Counted from the first letter of the stretch, positions 1 through 10,319 are shown. The stretch: 48,194 nt of DNA from JBBIPZ01 sp037442505 [NCBI: Deltaproteobacteria bacterium] (GCA_037442505.1 JBBIPZ010000014.1:1-48194), one strand, 5' to 3'. Program-made: numbers and translations. Notes: a model not told the origin generated them from the letters alone.

Positions 1-56
1 TCCGTGAAGGTGGTAGAACGATAGGTGCAGGTGTTGTTACAGAAGTAATTGAGTAA
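1..56 (+). CDS. tuf: Elongation factor Tu, C-terminal end (partial)
   Basis: Only the last 17 codons and the TAA stop are present, read in frame from base 3. The peptide [17 protein letters not shown] is the conserved C-terminus of EF-Tu, the GTPase that delivers aminoacyl-tRNA to the ribosome. A tuf gene directly before rpsJ is the classical str-to-S10 junction. The rpsJ start codon lies 22 bases beyond the stop, so the two are probably co-transcribed. Confidence 0.93.
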   Translation, partial: REGGRTIGAGVVTEVIE

Positions 57-78
57 AACAAAAAGAGGCGGAAAAGTT

Positions 79-390
79 ATGAATAGTCAGAAAATTAGAA
101 TAAAATTGAAAGCCTTTGATTATAAACTTTTAGACCAGTCTGTTGGCGAAATAGTTGATACGGCTAAAAAGACCGGTGCTAAAGTTGTGGGACCAATTCC
201 ACTGCCCACCAAGGTAAGTAGATTTACGGTTTTAAGGTCTCCGCATGTTGATAAAAAATCAAGGGAGCAGTTTGAAACACGAGTGCATATGAGGTTGATG
301 GATATAATTCATCCGACACAGCAGACAATTGACGCTTTAATGAAGTTAGAGTTGTCAGCTGGTGTGGATGTAGAAGTTAAATTAAGCTAA
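79..390 (+). CDS. rpsJ: 30S ribosomal protein S10
   Basis: A 103-residue protein of the usual S10 length, beginning [16 protein letters not shown]10 sits in the 30S head and in other bacteria also pairs with NusB in antitermination. The ATG at 79 is chosen because a purine-rich AGGCGGAA site lies just before it. The TTG at 49 in the same frame would add ten non-family residues and overlap the end of tuf. It is the first gene of the S10 cluster, 12 bases before rplC. Confidence 0.96.
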   Translation: MNSQKIRIKLKAFDYKLLDQSVGEIVDTAKKTGAKVVGPIPLPTKVSRFTVLRSPHVDKKSREQFETRVHMRLMDIIHPTQQTIDALMKLELSAGVDVEVKLS

Positions 391-402
391 GAGGAATAGA
401 CG

Positions 403-1038
403 ATGAAGGGCATTCTTGGTAAAAAAGTTGGAATGACGCAAATTTTTACAGAAACTGGTGAGCTTGTTCCAGTAACGGTCGTAGAAGCAACACCATCTTA
501 CGTTGTTCAGAAAAAAACTGTTGAGAAAGATGGTTATTCAGCATTGCAGTTAGGTTTTATCGAGAAAAAAATCAATAAAGTTAACAAACCGTTACAAGGA
601 CACTTTAAAAAGGCATCTGATAAAGCTTTTTATTATTTAAGAGAGATTGCCTTTGACGATGCTGATAAGTACCATGTTGGACAGGAGATAAAGCTCACAG
701 ATGTTTTTTCTGAAGGCGAATTTATCGATGTTACTGGTACATCTAAAGGTAAAGGCTTTCAGGGTGTAATGAAGAGGCACAACTTCAAAGGTGGACGTGC
801 TACACATGGCTCTATGTTTCATAGGGCACCGGGTTCAGCTGGTTCAAGTGCCTATCCTTCAAGGGTCTGGAAAGGTAAAAGATATCCTGGCCATATGGGA
901 AATGAGAGAGTAACAGTGCAAAATCTTAAAATTGAAAAGATTATTGAAGACAAAAACCTTATATTGATAAAAGGTGCTATACCGGGTGGAGTAAATTCAC
1001 TTGTTATCATTAAAAATGCGAAAAAGAAAAGTGCCTAA
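403..1038 (+). CDS. rplC: 50S ribosomal protein L3
   Basis: A 211-residue L3, an early assembly protein near the peptidyl transferase centre. The N-terminus MKGILGKKVGMTQIF, the long-loop element HRAPGSAGSS and the PGHMGNERVTVQ segment are diagnostic. Start ATG with GAGGAAT upstream. It lies second in the S10 cluster, between rpsJ and rplD, at full family length with no disruption. Confidence 0.97.
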   Translation: MKGILGKKVGMTQIFTETGELVPVTVVEATPSYVVQKKTVEKDGYSALQLGFIEKKINKVNKPLQGHFKKASDKAFYYLREIAFDDADKYHVGQEIKLTDVFSEGEFIDVTGTSKGKGFQGVMKRHNFKGGRATHGSMFHRAPGSAGSSAYPSRVWKGKRYPGHMGNERVTVQNLKIEKIIEDKNLILIKGAIPGGVNSLVIIKNAKKKSA

Positions 1039-1055
1039 TTTTAAGGAGATGTAAA

Positions 1056-1682
1056 ATGGCGAAGTTGCCTTTATATGATCAAAGTTTTAATGTTGTTGGC
1101 GATATAGAAGTGAATGATGATATTTTCTTTGGACCACTCAAGGATTATCTTATCCACGATGTTGTAAAGATGCAGCTTGCTAACAAGAGACAGGGCACAG
1201 CATCTACAAAACTGAGAGGGGAAGTTTCTGGTGGTGGAAGAAAACCATGGAAACAGAAAGGTACCGGACGCGCAAGGGTGGGCTCAATACGTTCACCATT
1301 ATGGAGAAAGGGTGCGATTTTATTTGGTCCAAAACCTCGTGATTACGGCTATTCTTTGCCGAAGAAGGTTAAAAAGGCAGCTATGAAATCTGCTTTAAGC
1401 TTAAAAGTCTCTGAAAATAAATTATTTATTCTGGACAATCTTACATTGCCTGAGATTAAGACAAAAAATTTGTTTAATGTGATTAAAAATAATTTTCATC
1501 TGGATAAAACTATAATTGTTCTGCCTGAAAAGGATAACGTCATTGAGCTCTCAGCCAGAAATATACCAGATGTAAAAGTAGTTAGAGCTGACAGTTTAAA
1601 TGTTTATGATATTATAAAATTTGAGAACCTTATGGTTTTAAAAAGTGCCATTGAAAAAATAGAAGGGGCATTAAGTATATGA
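1056..1682 (+). CDS. rplD: 50S ribosomal protein L4
   Basis: A 208-residue L4. The extended loop that reaches the exit tunnel is visible as SGGGRKPWKQKGTGRARVGS (about residues 50-75). AAGGAG precedes the ATG. The 3' end overlaps rplW by 4 bases, implying translational coupling. In enterobacteria L4 represses its own operon through the S10 leader; that leader would lie before tuf or rpsJ and is not in view here. Confidence 0.96.
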   Translation: MAKLPLYDQSFNVVGDIEVNDDIFFGPLKDYLIHDVVKMQLANKRQGTASTKLRGEVSGGGRKPWKQKGTGRARVGSIRSPLWRKGAILFGPKPRDYGYSLPKKVKKAAMKSALSLKVSENKLFILDNLTLPEIKTKNLFNVIKNNFHLDKTIIVLPEKDNVIELSARNIPDVKVVRADSLNVYDIIKFENLMVLKSAIEKIEGALSI

Positions 1683-1966
1683 AGACTATATATGATGTAA
1701 TTAAAAGACCTATCATTACAGAAAAAACTACTAATTTGAAAGAAAACCAGACAACTGTAGTTTTTGAAGTGGCTAAACAAGCTACGAAAAACGAAATTAA
1801 AGATGCAGTTGAGAAGCTTTTTAAAGTTAAAGTCGTTGATGTGAAAACCGCAATTTTGCCTGGTAAGTGGAAACGTATTGGTAGAAGTTTTGGCAGAACC
1901 TCTTCTTGGAAAAAGGCTTATGTTACCCTCAAAGAGGGCGAGAAGATGGATTTTATAGAGAGCTAA
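1679..1966 (+). CDS. rplW: 50S ribosomal protein L23
   Basis: A 95-residue L23, the tunnel-exit protein that docks trigger factor and SRP. The N-terminal IYDVIKRPIITEKTT motif and the arginine-rich loop around GKWKRIGRSFGRTSSWKKA are family hallmarks. The ATG overlaps the rplD stop (ATGA arrangement), so it is probably translated by reinitiation. Normal length. Confidence 0.96.
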   Translation: MKTIYDVIKRPIITEKTTNLKENQTTVVFEVAKQATKNEIKDAVEKLFKVKVVDVKTAILPGKWKRIGRSFGRTSSWKKAYVTLKEGEKMDFIES

Positions 1967-1978
1967 GGGGTATAGTGT

Positions 1979-2800
1979 ATGGGAATTAAAACGTATAAAC
2001 CTACTTCACCTGGTAGGAGATTTGTTACAGGTTTTACTTTTGAAGAGATTACAAAAAAGTCTCCAGAGAAATCCCTTGTTGTTAGTATCAAAAGACCTGT
2101 TGGCCGTAACAATCAGGGTGTTGTAACTTCATGGCAAAAGGGCGGAGGACACAAAAGGCTTTATCGTCTTGTTGATTTTAAAAGAGATAAATTTGGTGTC
2201 CCTGGAATCGTTAATGCCATTGAATATGATCCAAATAGAACAGCAAGAATTGCGCTTATTCACTACAAGGATGGCGAAAAGAGATATATAATTGCTCCAG
2301 TTGGATTGAAGGTTGGCGACGAAATTATGTCTGGACCAGATGCTGAAGTTAAGCCAGGCAATGCGTTGCCACTTAAGAATATACCCGTAGGTACAATGGT
2401 ATATAACATCGAGTTCAAGCCTGGAAAGGGTGGACAGATTGCAAGAAGTGCAGGTACTTTTGTTCAGGTTATGGGAAAAGAAGTTGACTATGCCTTACTT
2501 AAGATGCCATCAGGTGAATTAAGAAAGGTTAATATCAACTGCATGGCAACTGTTGGGCAGGTCGGCAATTTAGAACATGAAAATATATCAATCGGTAAAG
2601 CTGGGCGTTCAAGATGGCTGGGTAAGAGACCCCATGTTAGAGGCGTAGCGATGAACCCGATTGATCATCCACTTGGTGGAGGTGAAGGTAAGTCATCTGG
2701 TGGAAGACATCCTTGTTCTCCTTGGGGACAGTTAGCTAAAGGACTCAAGACACGCACCAATAAGCGTTCGGATTCAATGATCGTAAAAAGAAGAAAATAA
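1979..2800 (+). CDS. rplB: 50S ribosomal protein L2
   Basis: A 273-residue L2, the most conserved large-subunit protein, needed for subunit association and the peptidyl transferase centre. The catalytic-centre loop [14 protein letters not shown] is present with its conserved histidine, followed by the basic C-terminus [17 protein letters not shown]. The start is 12 bases after rplW with AAGGGG upstream. Confidence 0.98.
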   Translation: MGIKTYKPTSPGRRFVTGFTFEEITKKSPEKSLVVSIKRPVGRNNQGVVTSWQKGGGHKRLYRLVDFKRDKFGVPGIVNAIEYDPNRTARIALIHYKDGEKRYIIAPVGLKVGDEIMSGPDAEVKPGNALPLKNIPVGTMVYNIEFKPGKGGQIARSAGTFVQVMGKEVDYALLKMPSGELRKVNINCMATVGQVGNLEHENISIGKAGRSRWLGKRPHVRGVAMNPIDHPLGGGEGKSSGGRHPCSPWGQLAKGLKTRTNKRSDSMIVKRRK

Positions 2801-2813
2801 GTGAGGTTTTAAA

Positions 2814-3098
2814 ATGGCACGTTCGAGTAAAAAAGGTCCCTTTGTAGATGGGCATCTTCTTAAAAAGGTAGAGACAGCTATCTCTACTGGCGATAAGAAG
2901 GTGATAAAGACATGGTCAAGAAGATCAACGATTTTGCCAGAGTTTGTTGGTTTTACTTTTGCTGTTCATAATGGGAAAAAGTTTATACCCGTGTATGTCA
3001 CTGAGAATATGGTTGGGCATAAGTTAGGCGAGTTTGCCCCTACAAGAACTTTTCATGGTCACGCAGGTGATAAAAAGGCAAAGGTATCAGGTAAATAG
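2814..3098 (+). CDS. rpsS: 30S ribosomal protein S19
   Basis: A 94-residue S19 of the 30S head. [19 protein letters not shown], the [14 protein letters not shown] motif and [12 protein letters not shown] are canonical. Positioned as usual between rplB and rplV. GTGAGG-type Shine-Dalgarno before the ATG. Confidence 0.97.
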   Translation: MARSSKKGPFVDGHLLKKVETAISTGDKKVIKTWSRRSTILPEFVGFTFAVHNGKKFIPVYVTENMVGHKLGEFAPTRTFHGHAGDKKAKVSGK

Positions 3099-3108
3099 GG
3101 GGATATAG

Positions 3109-3441
3109 ATGGAGATAAAAGCAAAAGCAAAATACGTTAAAGTTTCACCCAAAAAAGCCAAACTTATTGCAGACCTTATAAGAGGCAAGAATGTAAACGA
3201 TGCTTTACAGATACTTACCTATACGCCACGTAATGGCGCGAAACTTTTTCTTAAGGTTTTAAAGTCTGCGATAGCAAATGCAGAGCAGAAAAAAGTGATC
3301 GACCTTGACACACTTTATGTGAAGGGTGCTTTTGCGGACAAATCTTTTATGTTAAAGCGTGTGATGCCAAAGGCGATGGGTAGAGCAGATATGTTTAAAA
3401 AGAAATATAGCCACTTAACAGTGGTATTAGACGAAAGATAA
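3109..3441 (+). CDS. rplV: 50S ribosomal protein L22
   Basis: A 110-residue L22 that binds several 23S domains and lines the exit tunnel with its beta hairpin, seen near residues 83-98 ([17 protein letters not shown]). The N-terminus includes [20 protein letters not shown], the common L22 signature. Ends ten bases before the UUG start of rpsC. Confidence 0.97.
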   Translation: MEIKAKAKYVKVSPKKAKLIADLIRGKNVNDALQILTYTPRNGAKLFLKVLKSAIANAEQKKVIDLDTLYVKGAFADKSFMLKRVMPKAMGRADMFKKKYSHLTVVLDER

Positions 3442-3451
3442 GGAGGCTACT

Positions 3452-4102
3452 TTGGGACAAAAAGTTAATCCAATAGGTTTAAGGTTAGGGATAAATAAAA
3501 CATGGTCTTCCCGCTGGTATTCAAAGAAGGATTATGTTAAGTTTCTTCATGAAGACCTTAAGATAAAAAAGTTTTTGAAAAAACAGTTAGGACATGCTGG
3601 GGTTGCAGATATTATCGTTGAGCGTTCTCCTGAGAAAGTTAAGGTTATTATACACACTGCGCGTCCTGGAATTATCATAGGCAAGAAAGGCAGTGAACTC
3701 GAAAACATCAAGAAAGAGCTTGCTAAATTTACTAAAAGTGAAGTCTTTGTTCAGGTGGAAGAGATTAGAAGACCAGAGCTAAATGCTGTATTGGTGGCAG
3801 AGAATGTTGCCCTTCAGTTAGAACGAAGAATTGCTTTCAGGCGTGCTATGAAAAAGGCTGTTACCGCTGCTATGCGTTTAGGTGGCAAAGGAATAAAAAT
3901 CTCCTGCGCAGGCAGATTGGCAGGTGCTGAAATTGCTCGTACAGAATGGTATAGAGAAGGCAGAGTGCCTCTTCAAACCTTGAGAGCTGACATTGATTTT
4001 GGCACAGCGATTGCGCGCACAAAGTATGGTGTAATTGGAATAAAAGTCTGGATTTTTAAAGGCGAAGTTGGTCAGTATGCTGACTTTAAAAGTTTCGAAT
4101 AA
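3452..4102 (+). CDS. rpsC: 30S ribosomal protein S3
   Basis: A 216-residue S3, which forms part of the mRNA entry channel. The KH domain GXXG loop is visible in [18 protein letters not shown] and the C-terminal domain in [20 protein letters not shown]. Translation starts at TTG, supported by a strong AGGAGG at 3441 and the canonical N-terminus [13 protein letters not shown]. No in-frame ATG would preserve that N-terminus. Confidence 0.96.
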   Translation: MGQKVNPIGLRLGINKTWSSRWYSKKDYVKFLHEDLKIKKFLKKQLGHAGVADIIVERSPEKVKVIIHTARPGIIIGKKGSELENIKKELAKFTKSEVFVQVEEIRRPELNAVLVAENVALQLERRIAFRRAMKKAVTAAMRLGGKGIKISCAGRLAGAEIARTEWYREGRVPLQTLRADIDFGTAIARTKYGVIGIKVWIFKGEVGQYADFKSFE

Positions 4103-4125
4103 CATAAATTAAAGAGGGAATTGGC

Positions 4126-4539
4126 ATGTTAGCACCTAAAAAAGTAAAACATAGGAAACAACAAAAAGGCAGACTTCGTGGTAAAGCAACAAGAGGCACT
4201 ACAGTTGCTTTTGGTAATTATGGACTTCAAGCGTTAGAGGCAGGTTTTATTACTACAAGACAAATTGAAGCAGCAAGAATTGCTATTTCTCGTTTTATTA
4301 AAAAAGGCGGTAAGATGTGGATCAGGATATTCCCGGATAAGCCTATAACATCAAAGCCCGCTGAAACAAGAATGGGAAAAGGTAAAGGTGCTCCAGTTGA
4401 TTGGGTGTGTCCTGTTAAACCCGGCAGAATATTATACGAGGTGGAAGGTCTAAGCTTAGAAGCTGCAAAGGAAGCTTTTAGGCTGGCCGCAAATAAGCTG
4501 CCGATAAAGGCAAGGTTTGTTGAGAGAGAGGTCGAATAG
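4126..4539 (+). CDS. rplP: 50S ribosomal protein L16
   Basis: A 137-residue L16, which helps position A-site tRNA. Starts [16 protein letters not shown] and contains the [19 protein letters not shown] stretch and the RMGKGKGAP motif near the A site. GAGGGAA upstream. The stop is one base before the rpmC ATG, indicating coupling. Confidence 0.97.
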   Translation: MLAPKKVKHRKQQKGRLRGKATRGTTVAFGNYGLQALEAGFITTRQIEAARIAISRFIKKGGKMWIRIFPDKPITSKPAETRMGKGKGAPVDWVCPVKPGRILYEVEGLSLEAAKEAFRLAANKLPIKARFVEREVE

Positions 4540-4540
4540 T

Positions 4541-4729
4541 ATGAAATACGAAGAGATAAAATCACTTAGCTTAAATGAGCTTAAGGAAAAAGTGAATGAA
4601 TTGAGAGAGGAAATTTTCAGACTGAGATGGCAGAAAAGTATGAAACAGCTTGAAAACTCTGCACGTATTAAGAACGTTCGCAAAGATCTTGCGAGGGTTC
4701 TAACGTTACTTAACGAAAAAACTAAGTAG
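4541..4729 (+). CDS. rpmC: 50S ribosomal protein L29
   Basis: A 62-residue L29, a two-helix protein at the tunnel exit beside L23. [21 protein letters not shown] followed by a second basic helix is typical. The ATG at 4541 is preferred over the upstream TTG at 4517, because it follows a GAGAGGT site in the end of rplP and gives the family length. Confidence 0.93.
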   Translation: MKYEEIKSLSLNELKEKVNELREEIFRLRWQKSMKQLENSARIKNVRKDLARVLTLLNEKTK

Positions 4730-4740
4730 GGGAAGGTATC

Positions 4741-5010
4741 ATGGTTAAAAAGAAACAGGCAAAAACAATGGTTGGAACAGTGGTGAGTAACAAGATGGAT
4801 AAAACCGTGGTTGTATCAGTGGAAAGAATGATTCTTCACCCTGTTTATCATAAATACGTTAAAATGAGAAGAAAATATAAAGCGCATGATGAGAACAATG
4901 AGTGTGGTATTGGTGATAGGGTGCTGGTAATTCAGTCAAAACCAATTAGCAAAGAAAAAAGATGGCGTGTAAAAAAGATTATCGAAAAGATGCAAACACT
5001 TGAAAGTTAA
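4741..5010 (+). CDS. rpsQ: 30S ribosomal protein S17
   Basis: An 89-residue S17, an OB-fold primary 16S binder. [21 protein letters not shown] and the [21 protein letters not shown] segment are diagnostic. Start ATG after GGGGAAGG. Eleven bases after rpmC. Confidence 0.96.
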   Translation: MVKKKQAKTMVGTVVSNKMDKTVVVSVERMILHPVYHKYVKMRRKYKAHDENNECGIGDRVLVIQSKPISKEKRWRVKKIIEKMQTLES

Positions 5011-5031
5011 CAAAAAGATAAGGAGTCTTCT

Positions 5032-5400
5032 ATGATACAGATGCAAACAAATTTGGAAGTAGCTGATAATTCCGGTGCGAAAAAGGTTCAATGTATTAAA
5101 GTCGTTGGTAGTACACATAGACGCTATGCATCAGTTGGTGACCTTATCATGGTTTCTGTTAAGGAAGCAATTCCAGAAGGTAAAGTCAAAAAGGGTGATG
5201 TATTGAAAGCTGTAGTGGTGAGGACAAGTAAAGCAGTAAAAAGGGTTGATGGCTCTTATATCCGCTTTGATGACAATGCTGCGGTGCTCTTAAACAACCA
5301 GTTAGAGCCTGTTGGAACAAGAATATTTGGACCGGTAGCGAGAGAGTTAAGGGCAAGAAGATTTATGAAAATTATATCCCTCGCACCAGAAGTTTTATAG
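5032..5400 (+). CDS. rplN: 50S ribosomal protein L14
   Basis: A 122-residue L14, at the subunit interface. [20 protein letters not shown] and the C-terminal [22 protein letters not shown] are canonical. AAGGAG precedes the ATG. First gene of the classical spc set after rpsQ. Confidence 0.97.
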   Translation: MIQMQTNLEVADNSGAKKVQCIKVVGSTHRRYASVGDLIMVSVKEAIPEGKVKKGDVLKAVVVRTSKAVKRVDGSYIRFDDNAAVLLNNQLEPVGTRIFGPVARELRARRFMKIISLAPEVL

Positions 5401-5409
5401 GAGTTGGCA

Positions 5410-5724
5410 ATGAATACATATTTAAAGAAAAATGATAATGTGATAGTGCTTACAGGCAAAGATAAAGGTAAGAGCGGTAAGATATTGAAAATATTTAAAG
5501 ATGAAGGAAGGGTTTTGGTTGAAAAGATTAATTTGGTAAAAAAACATTCCAGACCTACTCAGGCAAATCCTCAGGGTGGTATTATAGAGAAGGAATTGCC
5601 CATAGCAATATCTAATGTAGCACTGTTTTGTAAGAAATGTGAAAAAGGTGTTAGAGTTGGTAAAAAATTGCTCGAAGATGGCTCAAAAGTGAGATATTGT
5701 AAAAAGTGTGGCGAAATTTTATAA
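5410..5724 (+). CDS. rplX: 50S ribosomal protein L24, zinc-ribbon form
   Basis: A 104-residue L24, an assembly initiator with an N-terminal KOW fold ([16 protein letters not shown]). The C-terminal third carries two Cys-X2-Cys pairs (C74/C77 and C97/C100), the C+ version expected to bind zinc. The ATG at 5410 follows TAGGAG with a 6-base spacer. The TTG six bases upstream touches that site and is rejected. Confidence 0.95.
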   Translation: MNTYLKKNDNVIVLTGKDKGKSGKILKIFKDEGRVLVEKINLVKKHSRPTQANPQGGIIEKELPIAISNVALFCKKCEKGVRVGKKLLEDGSKVRYCKKCGEIL

Positions 5725-5734
5725 GAGGTGAAAT

Positions 5735-6274
5735 ATGTCAAGATTGGTTGATTTATACAAAAATGAGATTAAAGATAAGTTGATGAAAGAGCTTGGATTA
5801 AAAAATGTGATGCAGGTACCAAAGCTTGAGAAAATAGTAATAAACATGGGACTTGGTGAAGCTACTTCAAATATAAAGTTAATAGATAAAGGTGTCGAAG
5901 AGATTTCTCTAATCACTGGTCAAAAGCCTGTCGTTACAAAAGCAAAAAAAGCGATTTCTAACTTTAAACTCAGGAAGAGCTTACCGATTGGAGTGATGGT
6001 AACGCTAAGAAGGGACAAAATGTATGAGTTTCTTGAAAGGTTTTTGGCTGTTACACTTCCTCGAGTTAGAGATTTTAAAGGCATTTCTGCAAAAGCCTTT
6101 GATGGAAGAGGAAACTACACTATAGGTATAAGGGAACAGTTGATTTTCCCAGAAATAGATTATGACAAGGTTGAAAAAGTAAAAGGAATGAACATTACCT
6201 TTGTCACATCTGCAAAAAATGATAAGGAAGCCCGTGCTCTATTAACGGCGTTAGGCTTTCCTTTTAGAGATTAA
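5735..6274 (+). CDS. rplE: 50S ribosomal protein L5
   Basis: A 179-residue L5, a 5S rRNA-binding protein that contacts P-site t[38 protein letters not shown] and the [10 protein letters not shown] motif identify it. AGAGGTG before the ATG. Normal length and spacing. Confidence 0.97.
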   Translation: MSRLVDLYKNEIKDKLMKELGLKNVMQVPKLEKIVINMGLGEATSNIKLIDKGVEEISLITGQKPVVTKAKKAISNFKLRKSLPIGVMVTLRRDKMYEFLERFLAVTLPRVRDFKGISAKAFDGRGNYTIGIREQLIFPEIDYDKVEKVKGMNITFVTSAKNDKEARALLTALGFPFRD

Positions 6275-6286
6275 GGAGGGGTATAA

Positions 6287-6472
6287 GTGGCAAAAACATG
6301 TATGATGGTAAAGGCTGCTCGCAAGCCAAAATTTAAAGTAAGAGCATATAATCGTTGCCCTTTGTGTGGTAGAGCCAAAGCTTTCTTGAGAAAGTTCAGT
6401 ATGTGTCGTCTCTGTTTCAGAGACCTCGCATCACGCGGTGAGTTACCCGGTGTTATAAAAGCAAGCTGGTAA
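6287..6472 (+). CDS. rpsN: 30S ribosomal protein S14, short zinc-binding type
   Basis: A 61-residue S14 of the short type Z, with the zinc ribbon Cys-X2-Cys near residues 24-27 (CPLC) and 40-43 (CRLC). Translation starts at GTG 6287, set by the AAGGAGGGG immediately upstream and the N-terminus [16 protein letters not shown]. No second, cysteine-free S14 is in the window. Confidence 0.96.
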   Translation: MAKTCMMVKAARKPKFKVRAYNRCPLCGRAKAFLRKFSMCRLCFRDLASRGELPGVIKASW

Positions 6473-6484
6473 GAGGAGAAAATT

Positions 6485-6874
6485 ATGGATGTTATTGCAA
6501 ATATGTTGACAATTATCAGAAATGGGTGTATGGCTAAGAAAGAAGAAGTGCTTGTGCCTCATTCCAAGGAGAAAGAAAAAATACTCTCAATTATGAAAGA
6601 AGAGGGGTTTATAAAAGGCTACGAAACTGTCTCATCAGGTAGCAGGATATATCTAAAAATCAAACTTGGTTATGATAATAGAAAAAGACCTGTAGTTACC
6701 AAATTAGAAAGGGTTAGTAAGCCTGGTAGAAGAATATATGTTTCCCATAGCGACATAGTGCCTGTTAAGAGGGGACTTGGTATTGCTATACTTAGTACCT
6801 CAAAAGGTGTCATGACCGATAAAGAAGCTATCAAAAATAATATCGGTGGTGAAGTAATCTGTAAAATCTGGTAA
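6485..6874 (+). CDS. rpsH: 30S ribosomal protein S8
   Basis: A 129-residue S8, a primary 16S binder and in enterobacteria the repressor of the spc operon. DVIANMLTIIRNG at the N-terminus and the C-terminal STSKGVMTDKEAIKNNIGGE are family signatures. AGAGGAG before the ATG. Confidence 0.97.
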   Translation: MDVIANMLTIIRNGCMAKKEEVLVPHSKEKEKILSIMKEEGFIKGYETVSSGSRIYLKIKLGYDNRKRPVVTKLERVSKPGRRIYVSHSDIVPVKRGLGIAILSTSKGVMTDKEAIKNNIGGEVICKIW

Positions 6875-6885
6875 GGAGTGTTGGA

Positions 6886-7428
6886 ATGTCAAGAATAGGT
6901 AGAAAGCCAATAATAGTGCCTAAGGGCGTTACTGTTAAAGTAGAGGATGGGGTTGTAAGAGTAGAAGGATCAAAAGGTAAATTGTCCCATCCAATTATGC
7001 CAAATATCAGAATTGAGCAAGAAGGGGATACTATATACGTTAAGCGTAACAACGATGATAAGAAAACAGTTGCTTTTCACGGTTTGATGAGGGCAAAATT
7101 AGCTAACATGATAACCGGTGTATCAGTTGGTTTTACTAAAGAACTTGAGTTAGTAGGCGTCGGTTATAGGGCTGATGTTCAGGGTAAAACGCTCAACTTT
7201 ACTCTTGGCTATTCCCACCCTGTTAAGTTCGAGTTACCGGCAGAGGTGAATGTAACCGTTGATAAGCAGACAAAGATAATTTTAACATCTGCAGACAAAG
7301 AAATTTTGGGTCAGACTGCTGTTAATATTGTTTCGTTAAGAAAGCCTGATGCTTACAAGGGCAAAGGTGTAAGATACGCTGGACAGATAATAAAACTAAA
7401 ACCAGGCAAAACTGCTGCTAAGAAATAA
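6886..7428 (+). CDS. rplF: 50S ribosomal protein L6
   Basis: A 180-residue L6 with two related alpha/beta domains. MSRIGRKPIIVPKGVTV begins the first and VGVGYRADVQGKTLNFTLGY opens the second. The C-terminal RKPDAYKGKGVRYAGQ near the sarcin-ricin loop contact is intact. AAGGAG upstream of the ATG. Confidence 0.97.
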   Translation: MSRIGRKPIIVPKGVTVKVEDGVVRVEGSKGKLSHPIMPNIRIEQEGDTIYVKRNNDDKKTVAFHGLMRAKLANMITGVSVGFTKELELVGVGYRADVQGKTLNFTLGYSHPVKFELPAEVNVTVDKQTKIILTSADKEILGQTAVNIVSLRKPDAYKGKGVRYAGQIIKLKPGKTAAKK

Positions 7429-7447
7429 AAAATAAGGGGAAATTAAG

Positions 7448-7813
7448 ATGCTTGCTACACAAAAGTTACCTGCAAGAATAAAAAGAAAATTAAGAATTAG
7501 AAAAAAAATCTCTGGCACATCTGAAAGACCAAGGCTATGTATTTACAAAAGTTTAAAGCATATTTATGTGCAGATTATAGATGATGAGAAACAGCATACC
7601 CTTTGTGCTGCATCTACGGTCAGCAAAGAACTTAAAAATTCTCTCAAAAGTACCAAGTCGAAAGAGTCTGCAGTAGCTGTTGGCAAACTTATAGCCGAAA
7701 AGGCTCTAAAAGCTGGTATCACAAAGGTTGTATTTGACAGAAATGGTTACAAATATCATGGTAGAGTTAAACTACTTGCTGATGCAGCAAGAGAAGCAGG
7801 TTTAAATTTTTAA
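7448..7813 (+). CDS. rplR: 50S ribosomal protein L18
   Basis: A 121-residue L18, which carries 5S rRNA to the central protuberance. [19 protein letters not shown] and the C-terminal [26 protein letters not shown] segment are canonical. AGGGGA precedes the ATG, and the stop is nine bases before rpsE with AAGGAGGG in the gap. Confidence 0.96.
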   Translation: MLATQKLPARIKRKLRIRKKISGTSERPRLCIYKSLKHIYVQIIDDEKQHTLCAASTVSKELKNSLKSTKSKESAVAVGKLIAEKALKAGITKVVFDRNGYKYHGRVKLLADAAREAGLNF

Positions 7814-7822
7814 GGAGGGCAA

Positions 7823-8338
7823 ATGGCAGACGATTTAGAAGTACGGGAAGTTGAACTCATAGATAAACTTATTGCTATCAACAGAGTGGCAAAAGTTGTG
7901 AAGGGTGGAAGGCGTTTTAGGTTTAGCGCACTTGTTGTTGTTGGTGATGGGCAAGGCACAATTGGCTATGGTCTTGGAAAGGCAAAAGAAGTTCCTGAGG
8001 CTATCAGGAAGGCTGTTGATAAGGCGAAACGCTCTATAATCAAGGTTAACGTTATGGAGGGAACCGTTCCTCATGAAATAATTGGAGAGATGGGAGCAAC
8101 GAAGGTATTGCTTATGCCAGCTTCTCCCGGTACGGGCGTTATTGCAGGATCTACCGTAAGGGCTGTTGTTGAGGCTGCAGGGATACATAACGTTTTGACT
8201 AAGATAATTGGTTCGCCTAATCCTCACAATGTTGTTAAAGCAACGATTAAAGCACTCGCTAATTTAGTTGTACCTTCCGAAGCTGCACAGCGTAGGGGTG
8301 TTGAAGTAAAAGGATACGAACTTTATAAGACTGCTTAA
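7823..8338 (+). CDS. rpsE: 30S ribosomal protein S5
   Basis: A 171-residue S5, part of the mRNA entry channel and of decoding fidelity. The double-stranded-RNA-like fold is seen in [18 protein letters not shown] and [18 protein letters not shown]. Strong AAGGAGGG before the ATG at 7823. Co-directional with rplR and rpmD at short spacing. Confidence 0.97.
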   Translation: MADDLEVREVELIDKLIAINRVAKVVKGGRRFRFSALVVVGDGQGTIGYGLGKAKEVPEAIRKAVDKAKRSIIKVNVMEGTVPHEIIGEMGATKVLLMPASPGTGVIAGSTVRAVVEAAGIHNVLTKIIGSPNPHNVVKATIKALANLVVPSEAAQRRGVEVKGYELYKTA

Positions 8339-8349
8339 AGAGGTTTAAA

Positions 8350-8538
8350 ATGAAGAAGATAAAGGTAACGTTAAAGAGAAGTGTTATAGGATGTAACAAA
8401 AAACAAAGAGAAGTTGTTAAAGGATTGGGCTTAAAAAAATTAAACGACTGTGTAGTTGTGCCGGATACACCAGATTTTAGAGGCATGATTAACAAAGTTT
8501 CTCACCTTCTTGATGTTAAAGATGTTTTGGAGGCTTAA
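8350..8538 (+). CDS. rpmD: 50S ribosomal protein L30
   Basis: A 62-residue L30, a small two-helix, three-strand protein. KVTLKRSVIGCNKKQREVVKGLGL matches the bacterial family, which some lineages lack. Its stop abuts the rplO ATG without a gap. AAGAGG before the ATG. Confidence 0.94.
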   Translation: MKKIKVTLKRSVIGCNKKQREVVKGLGLKKLNDCVVVPDTPDFRGMINKVSHLLDVKDVLEA

Positions 8539-8985
8539 ATGAAATTAAATATGTTAGCACCAGCATTTGGTTCAACTAAAAAAAATAAAAGGGTTGGAAG
8601 AGGTCCCGGGTCAGGACATGGTAAAACTTCCTGTAGAGGTGGAAAAGGTCAGACCGCAAGGTCTGGCGGATCTATCCCGCCTCATTTTGAAGGTGGACAG
8701 ATGCCACTTGTTAGAAGGATTCCAAAAAGAGGTTTCAGAAACGCACCCTTTAAGAAAGAATATGAAATTGTTAATGTTGATGTACTAAATATGTTCGAGC
8801 CAGAAACTGAAGTTACACCAGAACTTTTAATACAATTTAACATAATTAAAGGTGATAAGGATGGTGTTAAGGTTCTGGGTGAAGGTGAATTAACTGTCAA
8901 ATTGACGGTTAAGGCTCATAAATTTAGCAAATCTGCAGAAGAAAAAATAGTGAAGTTAGGTGGCAAAGCGGAGGTCTTGGCTTGA
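8539..8985 (+). CDS. rplO: 50S ribosomal protein L15
   Basis: A 148-residue L15, an assembly protein with a long glycine-rich extended N-terminus ([20 protein letters not shown]) and a globular C-terminal half. GGAGG lies within the end of rpmD. The stop TGA overlaps the TTG start of secY (TTGA), so secY is probably coupled to it. Confidence 0.96.
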   Translation: MKLNMLAPAFGSTKKNKRVGRGPGSGHGKTSCRGGKGQTARSGGSIPPHFEGGQMPLVRRIPKRGFRNAPFKKEYEIVNVDVLNMFEPETEVTPELLIQFNIIKGDKDGVKVLGEGELTVKLTVKAHKFSKSAEEKIVKLGGKAEVLA

Positions 8986-10307
8986 TTAACAAATTTCAAA
9001 ACATTCCTAAAGTACCCGATCTTAATAAAAGATTGCTTTTTACCCTTTTAATGTTGGTCGTTTATCGTATTGGGGTACATATACCAACACCGGGTATTGA
9101 TGCAGACGCACTTTCAGAATTTTTTAAGATGGCGAGGGGCACTGTCTTTGGCTTCTTCAATATGTTTAGTGGTGGAGCTCTTGAAAGATTTTCTATATTT
9201 GCTTTGGGAATAATGCCTTATATATCTTCATCAATTATCATGCAGCTGTTGACTGTCGTTTCTCCAACACTTGCAAGATTACAAAAAGAAGGTGAGTTAG
9301 GTAGAAAGAAGATAAGCCAATATACGCGATATGGTACTGTTATCATAAGTTTTGTTCAGGGCTTTGGTATTGCCTATGGACTTGAACACACAACAGGCCC
9401 TTTAGGACAAAGTGTTGTCATATCTGGAGGCATAGGTTTTAGAGTGATGACAGCTTTAACTTTAACTGCCGGAACTGCATTTATAATGTGGTTGGGCGAG
9501 CAGATGACAGAAAGAGGAATTGGTAACGGTATCTCGATGATAATCTTTGCTGGAATAGTTGCAAGAATGCCCTCTGCATTAGGAAATACATTTAATTTAA
9601 TTAGAACAGGTGAGTTAAACTTATTTTTGCTGATATTCGTAATTGTTTTAATGTTCGTAGTAATAGCAGCGATTATTTTTATGGAAACTGCCCAGAGAAA
9701 GATACCAATTCATTATCCTCAAAGGGTTGTTGGTAATAAAATTTATGGCAACCAGTCAACACACTTGCCTTTGAAAGTTAATTCAGCTGGTGTTATTCCA
9801 CCTATTTTTGCCTCTTCAATACTTATGTTTCCTGCAACGGTGGCAAGTTTTGTCCCCAAGACTGTGCTTGAAAAGACACCTTTTTTAAATGCGATACTTA
9901 ACAGTATGGGACCAGGTAACGTTCTTTACAATGTTTTGTTTGTTACTTTAATCATATTTTTCGCATACTTTTATACAGCAATCGTTTTTAATCCAACTGA
10001 AGTTTCGGAGAACTTGAAAAAATATGGGGGATACATCCCCGGTGTAAGACCCGGGCCAAAAACAGCAGAATTTATTGATAAAGTATTATCCCGTATTACA
10101 CTTGGTGGTGCGATATATGTTGCTTTTGTTTGTGTTTTACCTAACATATTAGTATCAAAATTTAATGTTCCTTTCTACTTTGGGGGAACTGCCCTCTTGA
10201 TTGTTGTGGGTGTTGGACTTGATACGCTTGCACAAATAGAAACCTTTTTGTTAGCAAGAAGCTACGAGGGTTTCACTAGGAAGGGCAGGATAAGAGGAAG
10301 GAGATAA
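8982..10307 (+). CDS. secY: Sec translocon channel subunit SecY
   Basis: A 441-residue SecY, the inner-membrane protein-conducting channel. Ten hydrophobic segments are readable. Conserved stretches include the plug-proximal [32 protein letters not shown] and the cytoplasmic [17 protein letters not shown]. The start is TTG at 8982, overlapping the rplO stop and preceded by GGAGGT at about 8970. No ATG would keep the expected amphipathic N-terminus. Confidence 0.97.
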   Translation: MINKFQNIPKVPDLNKRLLFTLLMLVVYRIGVHIPTPGIDADALSEFFKMARGTVFGFFNMFSGGALERFSIFALGIMPYISSSIIMQLLTVVSPTLARLQKEGELGRKKISQYTRYGTVIISFVQGFGIAYGLEHTTGPLGQSVVISGGIGFRVMTALTLTAGTAFIMWLGEQMTERGIGNGISMIIFAGIVARMPSALGNTFNLIRTGELNLFLLIFVIVLMFVVIAAIIFMETAQRKIPIHYPQRVVGNKIYGNQSTHLPLKVNSAGVIPPIFASSILMFPATVASFVPKTVLEKTPFLNAILNSMGPGNVLYNVLFVTLIIFFAYFYTAIVFNPTEVSENLKKYGGYIPGVRPGPKTAEFIDKVLSRITLGGAIYVAFVCVLPNILVSKFNVPFYFGGTALLIVVGVGLDTLAQIETFLLARSYEGFTRKGRIRGRR

Positions 10308-10319
10308 AAGGGGGAAATT

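Noticed and set aside
49-78. Upstream TTG start for rpsJ
   Set aside because: It overlaps the tuf stop and adds ten residues absent from S10; the ATG at 79 has a ribosome-binding site and the family N-terminus.
7835-8227. 130-codon open frame opposite rpsE, and similar long antisense frames opposite rpsC, rplP, map and secY
   Set aside because: They lie entirely within well-identified genes, have no family resemblance or ribosome-binding sites, and are shadows of the coding strand.
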